Source: Acidimicrobiia bacterium (GTDB lineage Bacteria > Acidobacteriota > Vicinamibacteria > Vicinamibacterales > UBA2999). From it: a DNA stretch of 64,000 nt. The notes under the pieces were generated by a model that ran no database searches, had not been told where the DNA came from, and saw only the letters and a program-made list of their open reading frames with translations. Location: the NCBI GenBank assembly GCA_016871275.1, contig VFZG01000008.1, positions 1 to 64,000 of the forward strand, given 5' to 3'. Position 1 is the first letter of the stretch. The number at the start of each line of letters is the position of its first letter. This document shows positions 16,350-24,684 of this stretch, one piece after another. A program made the translations under genes and the position numbers.

Positions 16350-17180
16350 ATGGACTGCATCCGTCTCGGTCATGCCGAGTACCCGCCGCTTCTGGCGGAG
16401 ATTTCCGACCCTCCAGCGTGCATTTGGACCCGTGGCGATCGCCGCGCGTTGACGGGAATTTCGGTCGCGATCATCGGTGCGCGGGCCGCGTCCCATGAAG
16501 GGCTGATCGCCGCGCGCGACATTGCGACCGACCTTGCCCGAGCCGGCGTGGTCGTGGTCAGCGGCCTGGCGAGGGGAGTCGACTCAGCCGCTCATTCGGG
16601 CGCGCTCGAGGGCGGCGGGCAGACCATCGCAGTCCTCGGCACCGGCATTGACCGCGTGTATCCGGCGGAACACGGCGATTTGGCGGAGCGAATCGCGGCA
16701 AGCGGGCTGCTCGTCACGGAGTTTCCGCCCGGCTCCCCTCCGGAGGCCTGGCACTTTCCGCGCCGCAATCGCATCATCAGCGGCCTCTCCAAAGCCATTG
16801 TCGTCGTCGAAGCCCGCGAAAAGAGCGGCTCGCTGATCACGGCCCGCCTCGCCGCCGATCAGGGCCGCGACGTGATGGCGGTTCCCGGATCCATCGTTGG
16901 CGGAAGGAACCGTGGCGCCAACGCCCTCTTGAGGGATGGGGCAAAGCTTGTAGAGTCTGCGGTCGATATTCTCCAAGAGCTTGGGTTGGATGGAGCCCCG
17001 GCACGCCGTTTCGCTGAGTGTGAAAGCGGCCAAGTTGTTGAATTTACAGTAGATGACATCGCCAGGCAGTTGCAGATTCCGGCTGGCGAGGCGCTGGCGC
17101 GCTTGCTGGACTGGGAGCTGACCGGAGAAATTCAACGGATTGGATCGGGCAGGTTCGTCCGAACACGGAGTAAGGTGTAA
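16350..17180 (+). CDS. dprA: DNA-processing protein DprA
   Basis: 276 residues from the ATG at 16350; the ORF-track start at 16209 would translate repeat DNA. DprA loads RecA onto incoming single-stranded DNA during transformation. Rossmann-like core motifs are clear: VAIIGARAASHEG, VVVSGLARGVDSAAHSGAL, TIAVLGTGIDRVYP, FPRRNRIISGLS, SGSLITARLAADQGRDV. A C-terminal winged helix follows (VVEFTVDDIARQLQIPAGEALARLL). The N-terminal SAM-like part is very short. topA starts 7 bp downstream, a conserved order. Confidence 0.95.
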   Translation: MDCIRLGHAEYPPLLAEISDPPACIWTRGDRRALTGISVAIIGARAASHEGLIAARDIATDLARAGVVVVSGLARGVDSAAHSGALEGGGQTIAVLGTGIDRVYPAEHGDLAERIAASGLLVTEFPPGSPPEAWHFPRRNRIISGLSKAIVVVEAREKSGSLITARLAADQGRDVMAVPGSIVGGRNRGANALLRDGAKLVESAVDILQELGLDGAPARRFAECESGQVVEFTVDDIARQLQIPAGEALARLLDWELTGEIQRIGSGRFVRTRSKV

Positions 17181-17187
17181 GACTCGA

Positions 17188-19911
17188 ATGGCGAAATCCG
17201 GAGTTCCTTTGGTCATCGTTGAGTCGCCCGCGAAGGCACGGACGCTGTCGCGCTTTCTCGGGAACAAGTACCGGGTCGAGGCGAGCTACGGTCACATTCG
17301 CGACCTGCCTGAGTCCGCTGCCGAAGTTCCGGACGAGATCAAGAAAAAGCCGTGGGGCCGCATGGGCGTGGACACCGACGGCGACTTCACCCCGTACTAC
17401 GTAGTTCCGGCAGACAAGAAGAAGAATGTGACCGCGCTGCGCGCGGCGATGAAGGACGCCTCGGAGCTCATTCTCGCGACCGACCCTGATCGCGAAGGGG
17501 AATCGATCAGCTGGCACCTCAAGGAACTGCTCAAGCCGAGGGTGAAGGTCCGCCGCATCGTCTTTCACGAGATCACGGAAGAGGCGGTGAAGTCGGCGCT
17601 GGCAACAGCCCACGATGTTGACGAGAACCTGGTGCGCGCGCAGGAGAGCCGCCGCATTCTCGACCGCTTGTACGGCTACACGCTGTCGCCAGTGTTGTGG
17701 AAGAAGGTCCAGACCGGATTGAGTGCCGGCCGCGTGCAGAGCGTCGCGGTGCGCCTGATCGTCGAGCGCGAGGAAGAACGCCTGGCGTTCACGACCGCCA
17801 GCTACTGGGACCTGGAAGCCAGGCTGCGCGGCGGATCGACCGAATTCACCGCCACGCTCGCCAAGGTTGGCGGCCAACGCGTCGCCACCGGCAAGGACTT
17901 CGACGCCAAGGGCCGGCTCGAATCGAACACCGTCAAGCTGCTCGGAGCGAAGGACGCGCAGGCGCTGCGGGAAACGTTGATGCGCCGGCTGCCGTGGACC
18001 GTCACGAGCGTCGAGGAAAAGCCTTTGACCCAGCGCCCGGCGCCGCCGTTCACCACGTCAACGCTGCAGCAGGAAGCGAACCGCAAGCTCGGGTTTTCGT
18101 CCGAGCGCACCATGCAGATCGCGCAGCGGCTGTTCCAGGGCATGGATCTCGGCGGCGGTGAGCTCGAAGGCGTGATCTCGTATCACCGAACCGATTCGAC
18201 CACGCTGAGCCAGAAGGCGCTGGCCGAAGCGGCCACCGCGGTCAGGGAACTGTATGGTCCCGACTACCACCACCAGCGCCAATACCAGACCAAGGTGCGC
18301 AACGCGCAGGAAGCGCACGAGGCGATTCGCCCGACGCACTTCAATCGTACGCCGGCCTCGCTCGAAAAGATCCTCGAGTCCGACGAACTGCGCGTCTACG
18401 AACTGATCTGGAAGCGCGCGGTCGCGTCGCAGATGGCCGACGCCAGGTTGCTGCGCACGTCGGTCGAAATTACGGGCGAGACGCCCGACGGGGCGCCGGC
18501 GACCTTCACCGCCAGCGGCAAGGCGATCGAGTTCCCCGGCTACCTGCGCGCCTACGTCGAGGGTTCCGACGATCCCGCGGCGGAACTCGCCGACCAGGAC
18601 ACGGTGCTGCCGAAGCTCGCCGTGGGCGACCAGGTCTGGTCGCCCGACAAACTCGACATGGACCTGATCCTGCTCTCGCTCGAGGCGAAGGGGCACGAGA
18701 CCTCGCCGCCGGCGCGCTACACCGAAGCGTCGCTGGTCAAGCGCCTCGAAGAGGAAGGGATCGGACGCCCGTCGACCTACGCGCCGACGGTGGCGACGAT
18801 TCAGCGCCGCGGCTACATCTCGCGCCAGGGCAAGGCGCTGGTGCCGAGCTTCACCGCGTTTGCGGCGACGCGCCTGCTGCGCAACCACTTCGGCGACTAC
18901 GTCGACATCGGCTTCACTGCGGAACTGGAAGAGATCCTCGACCAGATCTCCAATGGCGAGCGCGACTGGCTCGAGTTTCTCGCGGAGTTCTACCGCGGCG
19001 ACAAGAAAAAGAAGCACCCTGGCCTCGAGCACCTGGTCGAAGACAAGGGGCAGTCGATCGAGTACCCGATCATCGAGCTGGGCCGCGATCCGGAGAGCAA
19101 CCTGCCGATTCGCGTCCGCATTGGACGCTACGGCCCATTCCTGCAAATGGGGAATCAGCACGACGGCGGCCCGCGCGCGTCGTTGCCGGAGGATCTGCCG
19201 CCCGCCGACCTCACGCTCGAGAAGGCCGTTGCGCTGCTGAAGGCCAAGGCGCAGGGTCCCAAGTCGCTGGGCGTCGACCCAAGCAGCGGCCAGCACGTCT
19301 ACGTGATGCACGGCCGCTTTGGCGCCTATGTGCAGCTGGGCGAGACGCCGCAAGACCGTGACATCAAGCCCCGCCGCGCGTCGCTCGGCCGCGATCACAC
19401 CGAGGAGACGATTAGCCTCGACGTCGCGCTGAAGCTGCTGTCGCTGCCACGAGAGCTTGGCACCGCCGCCGATGGCGAGACCATCCTGGCGAACCTTGGC
19501 CGCTTCGGGCCGTACGTGAAGCACGGCTCCGAGTTCCGCTCGCTCGAGGAAACCGACGACGTCCATACCATTTCGCTGGAGCGGGCCAAGGAACTGCTCG
19601 CGCAGCCGAAGAAGTCGATGCGCCGTACCCGCCAGGCGCCGAAGGAGCTGAAGAACCTCGGCAAACATCCGGAGTCCGGCGCCGACGTCAGAATCCTCGA
19701 CGGCCGCTACGGCCCGTACGTCACCGACGGCGAGACCAACGCCTCCGTGCCGAAGGGCACGCAGGTTGAGGCCGTCACCATGGCATCGGCCGTCGAGCTG
19801 CTCAACGCCCGCGCGGGCATGGGCGGTCGCAAGGCCAGGAGGGCAAAGACCGCCAAGGCCACCGCCGCCGCCCCGAAGAAGAAAGCCGGGCCGAAGAGAC
19901 GATCGGCGTAG
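17188..19911 (+). CDS. topA: DNA topoisomerase I (type IA)
   Basis: 907 residues; ATG at 17188 with an AAGGTG Shine-Dalgarno sequence in the dprA end. Relaxes negative supercoils. Toprim domain at the N-terminus (VIVESPAKARTLSRFLG, ATDPDREGESISWHL), strand-passage core with catalytic Tyr in ISYHRTDSTTLS (near residue 335), and LVKRLEEEGIGRPSTYAPTV. The C-terminus has four Topo_C-type beta repeats (GRYGPFLQMG, GRFGAYVQLG, GRFGPYVKHG, GRYGPYVTDG) instead of Cys4 zinc ribbons, and ends in a Lys/Ala-rich tail. Confidence 0.97.
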   Translation: MAKSGVPLVIVESPAKARTLSRFLGNKYRVEASYGHIRDLPESAAEVPDEIKKKPWGRMGVDTDGDFTPYYVVPADKKKNVTALRAAMKDASELILATDPDREGESISWHLKELLKPRVKVRRIVFHEITEEAVKSALATAHDVDENLVRAQESRRILDRLYGYTLSPVLWKKVQTGLSAGRVQSVAVRLIVEREEERLAFTTASYWDLEARLRGGSTEFTATLAKVGGQRVATGKDFDAKGRLESNTVKLLGAKDAQALRETLMRRLPWTVTSVEEKPLTQRPAPPFTTSTLQQEANRKLGFSSERTMQIAQRLFQGMDLGGGELEGVISYHRTDSTTLSQKALAEAATAVRELYGPDYHHQRQYQTKVRNAQEAHEAIRPTHFNRTPASLEKILESDELRVYELIWKRAVASQMADARLLRTSVEITGETPDGAPATFTASGKAIEFPGYLRAYVEGSDDPAAELADQDTVLPKLAVGDQVWSPDKLDMDLILLSLEAKGHETSPPARYTEASLVKRLEEEGIGRPSTYAPTVATIQRRGYISRQGKALVPSFTAFAATRLLRNHFGDYVDIGFTAELEEILDQISNGERDWLEFLAEFYRGDKKKKHPGLEHLVEDKGQSIEYPIIELGRDPESNLPIRVRIGRYGPFLQMGNQHDGGPRASLPEDLPPADLTLEKAVALLKAKAQGPKSLGVDPSSGQHVYVMHGRFGAYVQLGETPQDRDIKPRRASLGRDHTEETISLDVALKLLSLPRELGTAADGETILANLGRFGPYVKHGSEFRSLEETDDVHTISLERAKELLAQPKKSMRRTRQAPKELKNLGKHPESGADVRILDGRYGPYVTDGETNASVPKGTQVEAVTMASAVELLNARAGMGGRKARRAKTAKATAAAPKKKAGPKRRSA

Positions 19912-19955
19912 CGCCCGCGTAAACTGCACCAACCGCATGACGCTTCCCGCCCGGT

Positions 19956-20180
19956 GTGGCCTTCGGCATCGGCAACATGGTGCAGGCCAACTCGGTCGCT
20001 GCCAGCCTGCAGGCGTCGTTCAACGTCACGCCCGCCGTGACCGGCGTCGTGCTGGCCGCGCTCACAGCGGTGGTGATTGTCGGCGGCATCAAGCGCATCG
20101 GCCAGTGCACTGAATACCTGGTGCCGTTCATGGCGCTGTTCTATCTCGGCGGCGGCCAGTGGAAGACCAGAACCGTGTAA
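19956..20180 (+). pseudogene. Remnant of an alanine/glycine:cation symporter (AGCS) gene
   Basis: About 70 codons: FGIGNMVQANSVAASLQASFNV, GVVLAALTAVVIVGGIKRIG and EYLVPFMALFYLGGG match a central AGCS segment (about one seventh of the usual ~450-500 residues). Both flanks are gone: upstream is 44 bp after topA, and downstream the frame runs into repeat DNA (QWKTRTV-stop). No start or Shine-Dalgarno sequence is evident. It is a deletion remnant left between topA and trmFO. Confidence 0.8.
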
Positions 20181-20242
20181 AGTGAGAAGTGAGGAGCGAG
20201 AAGCGATTGCTTCTCACTCCTCACTTTCCACTTCTCACTTCT
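20181..20242. repeat. GTGAGAAG-type inverted repeat before trmFO
   Basis: AAGTGAGAAGTGAGGAGCGAGAAGC, a 4-nt loop, then GCTTCTCACTCCTCACTTTCCACTTCTCACTTC. The inner 16 bp pair with one mismatch. The hairpin ends 1-2 nt before the trmFO start, so it could hide the start or end upstream transcription. Relatives at 40858 and 61905. Confidence 0.8.
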
Positions 20243-20243
20243 T

Positions 20244-21593
20244 ATGGTTCACATCATCGGCGGCGGTCTGGCGGGTAGCGAGGCGGCGTGGCAGGCCGCC
20301 GAGCTGGGCGTGGACGTGACGATTCACGAAATGCGCCCGGTGCGTGCGACCGCCGTGCACCAGACCGATGGCCTTGCGGAACTGGTCTGCAGCAACTCGT
20401 TTCGCGCCGACAAGGTCGACAATGCCGTCGGCCTGATCAAGGAAGAGATGCGGCGGCTCGGATCGATCGTGATGCGATCGGCCGATGCCGCGCGCGTCCC
20501 GGCGGGCGCGGCGCTTGCCGTCGACCGTCACGTGTTCTCGGCCGCGGTGACCAGGGCGGTGCAGTCGCATCCGCGCATCCGCCTCTGGCGCGAAGAGGTG
20601 ACCGCCGTGCCGGGTCCGGAGTGGTCGCCGGTGATCATCGCGACCGGTCCGCTCACGTCCGACGCCTTGTCGCTCAGCATCCAGCAGCTGGTGGGCGAGG
20701 AGCACTTGTCGTTCTACGACGCGATCAGCCCGATCGTGCTCGCTGAATCGATCGACATGTCGAAAGTATTCCGAGCGTCCCGGTGGGGCCGCAATGTCTG
20801 GAGTCCCGAGCCGGGTGCCGCGCTCGAGCCATCGGAGGATGGTGACTACCTGAATTGCCCGATGACCAAGGACGACTACGACGCCTTCTACCAGGCGCTG
20901 GTCATCGCGGAATCAGCGACGATTCATGACTTCGACAACACCAGGTTCTTCGAAGGCTGCCTGCCGATTGAGGTGATGGCGCATCGTGGCGAGGGCACGT
21001 TGCGGTTCGGGCCGATGAAGCCGGTGGGCTTGAAAGATCCCCGGACCGGCCGGCTTCCGTACGCGGTGGTGCAGCTCCGGCAGGACACGCTGGCCGGCGA
21101 CCACTTCAGCCTGGTCGGCTTCCAGACGCAGATCAAATGGGCTGATCAGGCGCGGGTGTTGCGGATGATCCCCGGCCTCGAACACGCCGAGTTCGTGCGC
21201 TACGGCATGGTGCACCGCAACACCTACATTTGCGGGCCGAAGGTGTTGCTGCCGACCTGGCAGACCCGGCAGCGCGCCGATCTGCTGTTTGCGGGACAAG
21301 TCTCCGGCGTCGAAGGTTACGTCGAGTCGGCCGCGTCGGGACTGATCGCCGGCCGGAATGCCGCCGCGATTGCGAAAGGCGAATCGCCCCAGGCGCCGCC
21401 GCGCACGACCGCGCTCGGCGCGCTGGCGCACTACGTGTCGCACGCCGATCCCAACACCTACCAGCCGACCAACATCACCCACGGCATCATGCCGCCGCTG
21501 GCGAATCCGCCGCGCGACAAGATGCAGAAGAAGATGCAGATTGCCGAGCGGGCTCTGGCCGATCTCGATGCCTGGTCATGCGCGACCATCTGA
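20244..21593 (+). CDS. trmFO: tRNA (uracil-5-)-methyltransferase TrmFO
   Basis: 449 residues. FAD and methylenetetrahydrofolate dependent enzyme making m5U54 in tRNA. Seen: VHIIGGGLAGSEAAWQAAELG dinucleotide fold, EMRPVRATAVHQTDGLAELVCSNSFR, LIKEEMRRLGS, VIIATGPLTSDALS, the nucleophile-containing FFEGCLPIEVMAHRGEGTLRFGPMKPVGL, and GQVSGVEGYVESAASGLIAG. The start is immediately preceded by a long hairpin with no Shine-Dalgarno sequence. The 3' end overlaps xerC by 16 nt. Confidence 0.96.
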   Translation: MVHIIGGGLAGSEAAWQAAELGVDVTIHEMRPVRATAVHQTDGLAELVCSNSFRADKVDNAVGLIKEEMRRLGSIVMRSADAARVPAGAALAVDRHVFSAAVTRAVQSHPRIRLWREEVTAVPGPEWSPVIIATGPLTSDALSLSIQQLVGEEHLSFYDAISPIVLAESIDMSKVFRASRWGRNVWSPEPGAALEPSEDGDYLNCPMTKDDYDAFYQALVIAESATIHDFDNTRFFEGCLPIEVMAHRGEGTLRFGPMKPVGLKDPRTGRLPYAVVQLRQDTLAGDHFSLVGFQTQIKWADQARVLRMIPGLEHAEFVRYGMVHRNTYICGPKVLLPTWQTRQRADLLFAGQVSGVEGYVESAASGLIAGRNAAAIAKGESPQAPPRTTALGALAHYVSHADPNTYQPTNITHGIMPPLANPPRDKMQKKMQIAERALADLDAWSCATI

Positions 21594-22537
21594 AAGCGTT
21601 CCTGCACTACCTCGCGCTCAATCGGCACCTCTCGCCGCACACCGTACGCGCGTATGAAATCGACATTACGCAGTACCTGGCGTGGGTCGCGAGCGAGACG
21701 GGCAAGAAGATGTCACAGCTCGGGCCGGCCGACCTCGACCTGGCATCGGTCCGCGGCCACGTGACGGAGCTCAACCAGGCGGGTAAGGCGCGATCGACCG
21801 TGGCCCGCAAGCTCTCCGGGCTGCGGACGTTTGTGAAGTATCTGCGCCGCGAGGAGATTATCGAACACGATCCCGCGGCGATGGCGGTGGCCCCAAAGCG
21901 CGACCAGACGATCCCGACCCACTTGTCCGAACCGGAGATCGGGCGGCTGATCGAAACGCCGAGCACCGGCGATCCGCTCGGCCGGCGCGATCGCGCCATC
22001 CTGGAACTGTTCTATGCGTCCGGGTTGCGCCTCAGCGAGCTCGTCGCCATCGATCTCGATGACGTGAACCTGAGCGGGCGCGTGGTCCGCGTCATGGGCA
22101 AGGGCGGCAAGGAACGACTGGTGCCCTTCAATTACAGCACGCTCACGGCGGTCAAGGTGTGGATGAAGGACCGGGCGGCGATTCTCGCAGGGATCGGGGA
22201 TCAGGGATCGGGGATCAGGGGGGGGCGGAGGCGACCGAAGGTCGTCCAGAATCCCTTGTTCGTCAATTACCGCGGCACGCGGCTGACCGGCCGCTCCGTC
22301 GATCGGTTGCTGCGGCGGTATGTGGCGCAGTGCAGCACGCGCATGGGCATCAGCCCGCACGCGCTGCGCCATTCGTTTGCGACCCACTTGCTCCAGCGCG
22401 GGGCCGATTTGCGCGTTATCCAGGAGCTGCTCGGCCACGCGCGGTTGAGCACGACGCAGCGGTATACGCACGTGAACGCCGCGCAATTGATCGACGTCTA
22501 TCGCAAAGCACACCCGCGCGCGTCGAAGTCCGGGTAG
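21578..22537 (+). CDS. xerC: Tyrosine recombinase XerC-type, with repeat-derived insert
   Basis: 319 residues; ATG at 21578 inside the trmFO end. Site-specific recombinase resolving chromosome dimers at dif. N-terminal SAM-like core-binding domain (LKAFLHYLALNRHLSPHTVRAYEIDI), then catalytic residues: Arg in ASGLRLSEL, Lys in GKGGKERLVP, HxxR in HALRHSFATHLLQRGADL, His in LLGHARLSTTQ, and Tyr in RYTHV. Between KVWMKDRAAILA and NPLFVNYRGTRLTGRSV lies an extra GIGDQGSGIRGGRRRP segment coded by a GATC repeat. The usual neighbour hslV is missing here and found 18.8 kb downstream. Confidence 0.94.
   Translation: MRDHLKAFLHYLALNRHLSPHTVRAYEIDITQYLAWVASETGKKMSQLGPADLDLASVRGHVTELNQAGKARSTVARKLSGLRTFVKYLRREEIIEHDPAAMAVAPKRDQTIPTHLSEPEIGRLIETPSTGDPLGRRDRAILELFYASGLRLSELVAIDLDDVNLSGRVVRVMGKGGKERLVPFNYSTLTAVKVWMKDRAAILAGIGDQGSGIRGGRRRPKVVQNPLFVNYRGTRLTGRSVDRLLRRYVAQCSTRMGISPHALRHSFATHLLQRGADLRVIQELLGHARLSTTQRYTHVNAAQLIDVYRKAHPRASKSG
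22189..22226 (+). repeat. GATC-type tandem repeat inside xerC
   Basis: CAGGGATCGGGGATCAGGGATCGGGGATCAGGGGGGGG, in frame, translated GIGDQGSGIRGG. It lies in the loop before the conserved LFVN strand, away from catalytic residues. Confidence 0.88.
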
Positions 22538-22540
22538 AAT
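22535..22540 (+). promoter_or_regulatory. TAGAAT -10-like element before the porin gene
   Basis: TAGAAT ends 10 nt before the GTG start at 22551 and overlaps the xerC stop. There is no Shine-Dalgarno sequence. It would give a 2-4 nt leader. Confidence 0.4.
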
Positions 22541-22550
22541 CATCCGTCAG

Positions 22551-23924
22551 GTGGCCGTCACACGACTCGTCGCTCTGCTACTCCTCCTTTCGGCGTCTCC
22601 GGCTCTCGCGCAACAATCCGCGCCGCCCCAGGATCCACCGGCGAACGAACCGGTCAACCTGTTCGGTTTCACGTTCAACCAGAGCGAGCGCTACAAGTTT
22701 GGCGGCGAGTTGGTGACGGGCTGGTCGCACGACGGCGCGCAGGCCGCGCTGGGGTTCGAGAAGCAGGGCCGGGTTGGCATGGCCATCCTCAGCCTGAGCG
22801 GCCGGGTCTCCAATCGCGTTCGCTACTACGTATCGGTGAATCCGGTCAGCGAGACCGCGTCGCGCCCGGCGTGCGGCGAGCCGGACTTCTTCTTCCCGAA
22901 CGATCCCAACCTGTTCGCCGGACAGGGCCCGATCGTCAAGTGCGACGAGGAAGACGGCCTCAAGCGCGTCGACACCTACAACACCTTCTCGCTCGACTAC
23001 ATCACCCAGCAGGGCATGCTGCGCGAGGGCTACATCGACTGGGGCTTGACCAATGCCGTGGCACTGCGCGGCGGCCGTTTCATCCTGCCGATCGGCTTCG
23101 CCCCGTCGGAGGTCGGCGCCGCCACCGCGAAGGACATGGCGCGGATCACGCGCCTCAATGCCGAAGCCAACTTCGGCGTCATGCTGGCCGCGTCGGCGCG
23201 CCGCGGCGATCGCACGTGGTTCGATGCCGGCATCATGGCGGTGCTTGGCGACGGCAATCTCGAGAAGGACTACGACTGGTTCTATTTCGTCAACCGCTCG
23301 CTCGATACGAACAGCGCGCTGACGGTCGTCGCCTCGGCGCGCCTGCAGCCGGTGCGCCAGCTCGACGTGCGCGCCGCATACAAAAAGGGTTACACCGGCT
23401 CCAAGGTCGAACGCCTGCCGAGCTACTGGGCATCCAAGCGCAATGACGATGCGCTGGTGGTGAGCCTGAAAGTGTCTCCGGCGCCCTGGATCTCCGCGTT
23501 CGGTGAGTACGCGAACTACAAATGGGGCCCGTCGATCACGTCCGGAGAACTGGTGGGGATCCCAACGGTCGGTCCGATCGAGAAACCCGGCTATTTCATG
23601 GGGCTGCAACTCGACGTGCCGGTGGCCGGGAAGGTGCGGGTCGGCGGCAGCTTCACGCGCGAAGAACTGTCGCGCGACGACAGCCTGATCCAGTACCTGA
23701 CGCTGAACAACCTGCACCGCGTGTCGATGGGCAAGAAAGACCGCGCGATGATCGCGCGCGGCTTCCTGGACCTGAATCGCCTGGTGAACATCGGTTTCTT
23801 CTGGGTCGACGTGTCCAATCCGTTCCCGTGGGTCAGCGGCAGCTGGCCGGTGGCGGGTCCGGTCGCCTTTTCGGGCCGCCAGCTCGATCGCATTGGCCTG
23901 ACCGTCACGGTGCGGACGCCCTGA
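22551..23924 (+). CDS. Predicted outer-membrane porin-like beta-barrel protein
   Basis: 457 residues, GTG start, signal peptide to SPALA-QQ. After a Pro-rich linker (QQSAPPQDPPANEP) the rest alternates amphipathic strands and turns, with aromatic girdles (FGFTFNQSERYKFGGELVTGW, YYVSVNPVSE, GYIDWGLTNAVALRGGRFILPIG, NIGFFWVDVSNPF). It ends in a strand with LTVTVRTP. The GRF-x-LP-x-G motif is usual in OprO/P-like porins, which form channels for anions or small solutes; I would not name a substrate. It stands alone between xerC and the cyclophilin gene. Confidence 0.7.
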   Translation: MAVTRLVALLLLLSASPALAQQSAPPQDPPANEPVNLFGFTFNQSERYKFGGELVTGWSHDGAQAALGFEKQGRVGMAILSLSGRVSNRVRYYVSVNPVSETASRPACGEPDFFFPNDPNLFAGQGPIVKCDEEDGLKRVDTYNTFSLDYITQQGMLREGYIDWGLTNAVALRGGRFILPIGFAPSEVGAATAKDMARITRLNAEANFGVMLAASARRGDRTWFDAGIMAVLGDGNLEKDYDWFYFVNRSLDTNSALTVVASARLQPVRQLDVRAAYKKGYTGSKVERLPSYWASKRNDDALVVSLKVSPAPWISAFGEYANYKWGPSITSGELVGIPTVGPIEKPGYFMGLQLDVPVAGKVRVGGSFTREELSRDDSLIQYLTLNNLHRVSMGKKDRAMIARGFLDLNRLVNIGFFWVDVSNPFPWVSGSWPVAGPVAFSGRQLDRIGLTVTVRTP

Positions 23925-23947
23925 AGCACGGCGGTCCGGTAAATTAC

Positions 23948-23976
23948 TTTCATCCGTCACAGCTCGTAGCGATAAT
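23948..23976 (+). promoter_or_regulatory. Putative sigma-70-type promoter for the cyclophilin gene
   Basis: TTTCAT, 17 nt, GATAAT, then about 23 nt to an ATG with an AAGGAG ribosome site (23987-23992). It is one of few places here with a normal leader and a strong Shine-Dalgarno sequence. Confidence 0.4.
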
Positions 23977-23999
23977 AGGCAGGCTGAAGGAGATTTTCG

Positions 24000-24623
24000 A
24001 TGACTCGTGTATTGACAGCTCTAGTATTGGCTGCGGCGCTTGCGGCTCCGGCAGCCGCCCAAACACCATCCCTGAAGAATCCAGCGTCATTGAACGAGAA
24101 GGCCCCCGCCACCTACAAAGTGCGCCTCGACACCACTGCCGGACCGGTGGTGATCCAAGTGACGCGCGACTGGTCGCCGAACGGCGCCGATCGCTTCTAC
24201 AACCTGGTCAAGAACGGCTTCTACGATGACGTCCGCTTCTTCCGCGTGCTGCACGGCTTCATGGCACAGGGGGGCATGCACGGTGACCCCGCGATTCAGC
24301 GCCTCTGGGGCCGGAACAACATTCCCGATGATCCGGTCAAGCAGAGCAACAAGCGCGGCTTCGTGACGTTCGCGAAGACCGGCGCGCCGAACTCGCGCTC
24401 GACGCAGATCTTCATCAACTACGGCGACAACGGCAACCTCGACGGCCAGGGGTTCTCGCCGTTCGGACAGGTGACCTCCGGCATGGAAGCGGTCGACAAG
24501 TTCGAGAGCTACGGCCGCAACAACGTGCCGGACCAGGGGTTGATCACGGCGGAAGGCAATGCCTACCTGCAGCGCGATTATCCAAAGCTGACCGTGATCA
24601 AGAAGGCGACGATCGAGAAGTAA
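24000..24623 (+). CDS. Secreted cyclophilin-type peptidyl-prolyl cis-trans isomerase
   Basis: 207 residues. Signal peptide to APAAAQ, then a cyclophilin domain: VRLDTTAGPVVIQVTRDWSPNGADRFYNLVKNGFYDDVRFFRV, HGFMAQGG, RGFVTFAKTGAPNSRSTQIFINYGDN and GFSPFGQVTSGMEAVDKF. The catalytic Arg-Phe (FFRV), Gln (MAQGG) and Phe (IFINY) positions are present. It would speed proline isomerisation in exported proteins. Start backed by AAGGAG with 7-nt spacing. Confidence 0.93.
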   Translation: MTRVLTALVLAAALAAPAAAQTPSLKNPASLNEKAPATYKVRLDTTAGPVVIQVTRDWSPNGADRFYNLVKNGFYDDVRFFRVLHGFMAQGGMHGDPAIQRLWGRNNIPDDPVKQSNKRGFVTFAKTGAPNSRSTQIFINYGDNGNLDGQGFSPFGQVTSGMEAVDKFESYGRNNVPDQGLITAEGNAYLQRDYPKLTVIKKATIEK

Positions 24624-24625
24624 GA

Positions 24626-24680
24626 CAGGCAGTCAGGCTGTCAGGCAGCCGGGCCGTCAGGCCATCGGGCCGTCAGGAGG
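24626..24680 (+). repeat. Intergenic tandem repeat (GGCAGTCAGG / GGCCATCGGG words)
   Basis: GGCAGTCAGGCTGTCAGGCAGCCGGGCCGTCAGGCCATCGGGCCGTCAGG between the cyclophilin and ggt genes. Its last unit merges into the CAGGAGGG ribosome site of ggt, so the repeat supplies the Shine-Dalgarno sequence. Related to the repeat inside tmk. Confidence 0.75.
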
Positions 24681-24684
24681 GACC

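Noticed and set aside
18058-19938. 626-aa antisense ORF over topA
   Set aside because: Shadow; topA has a full motif set.
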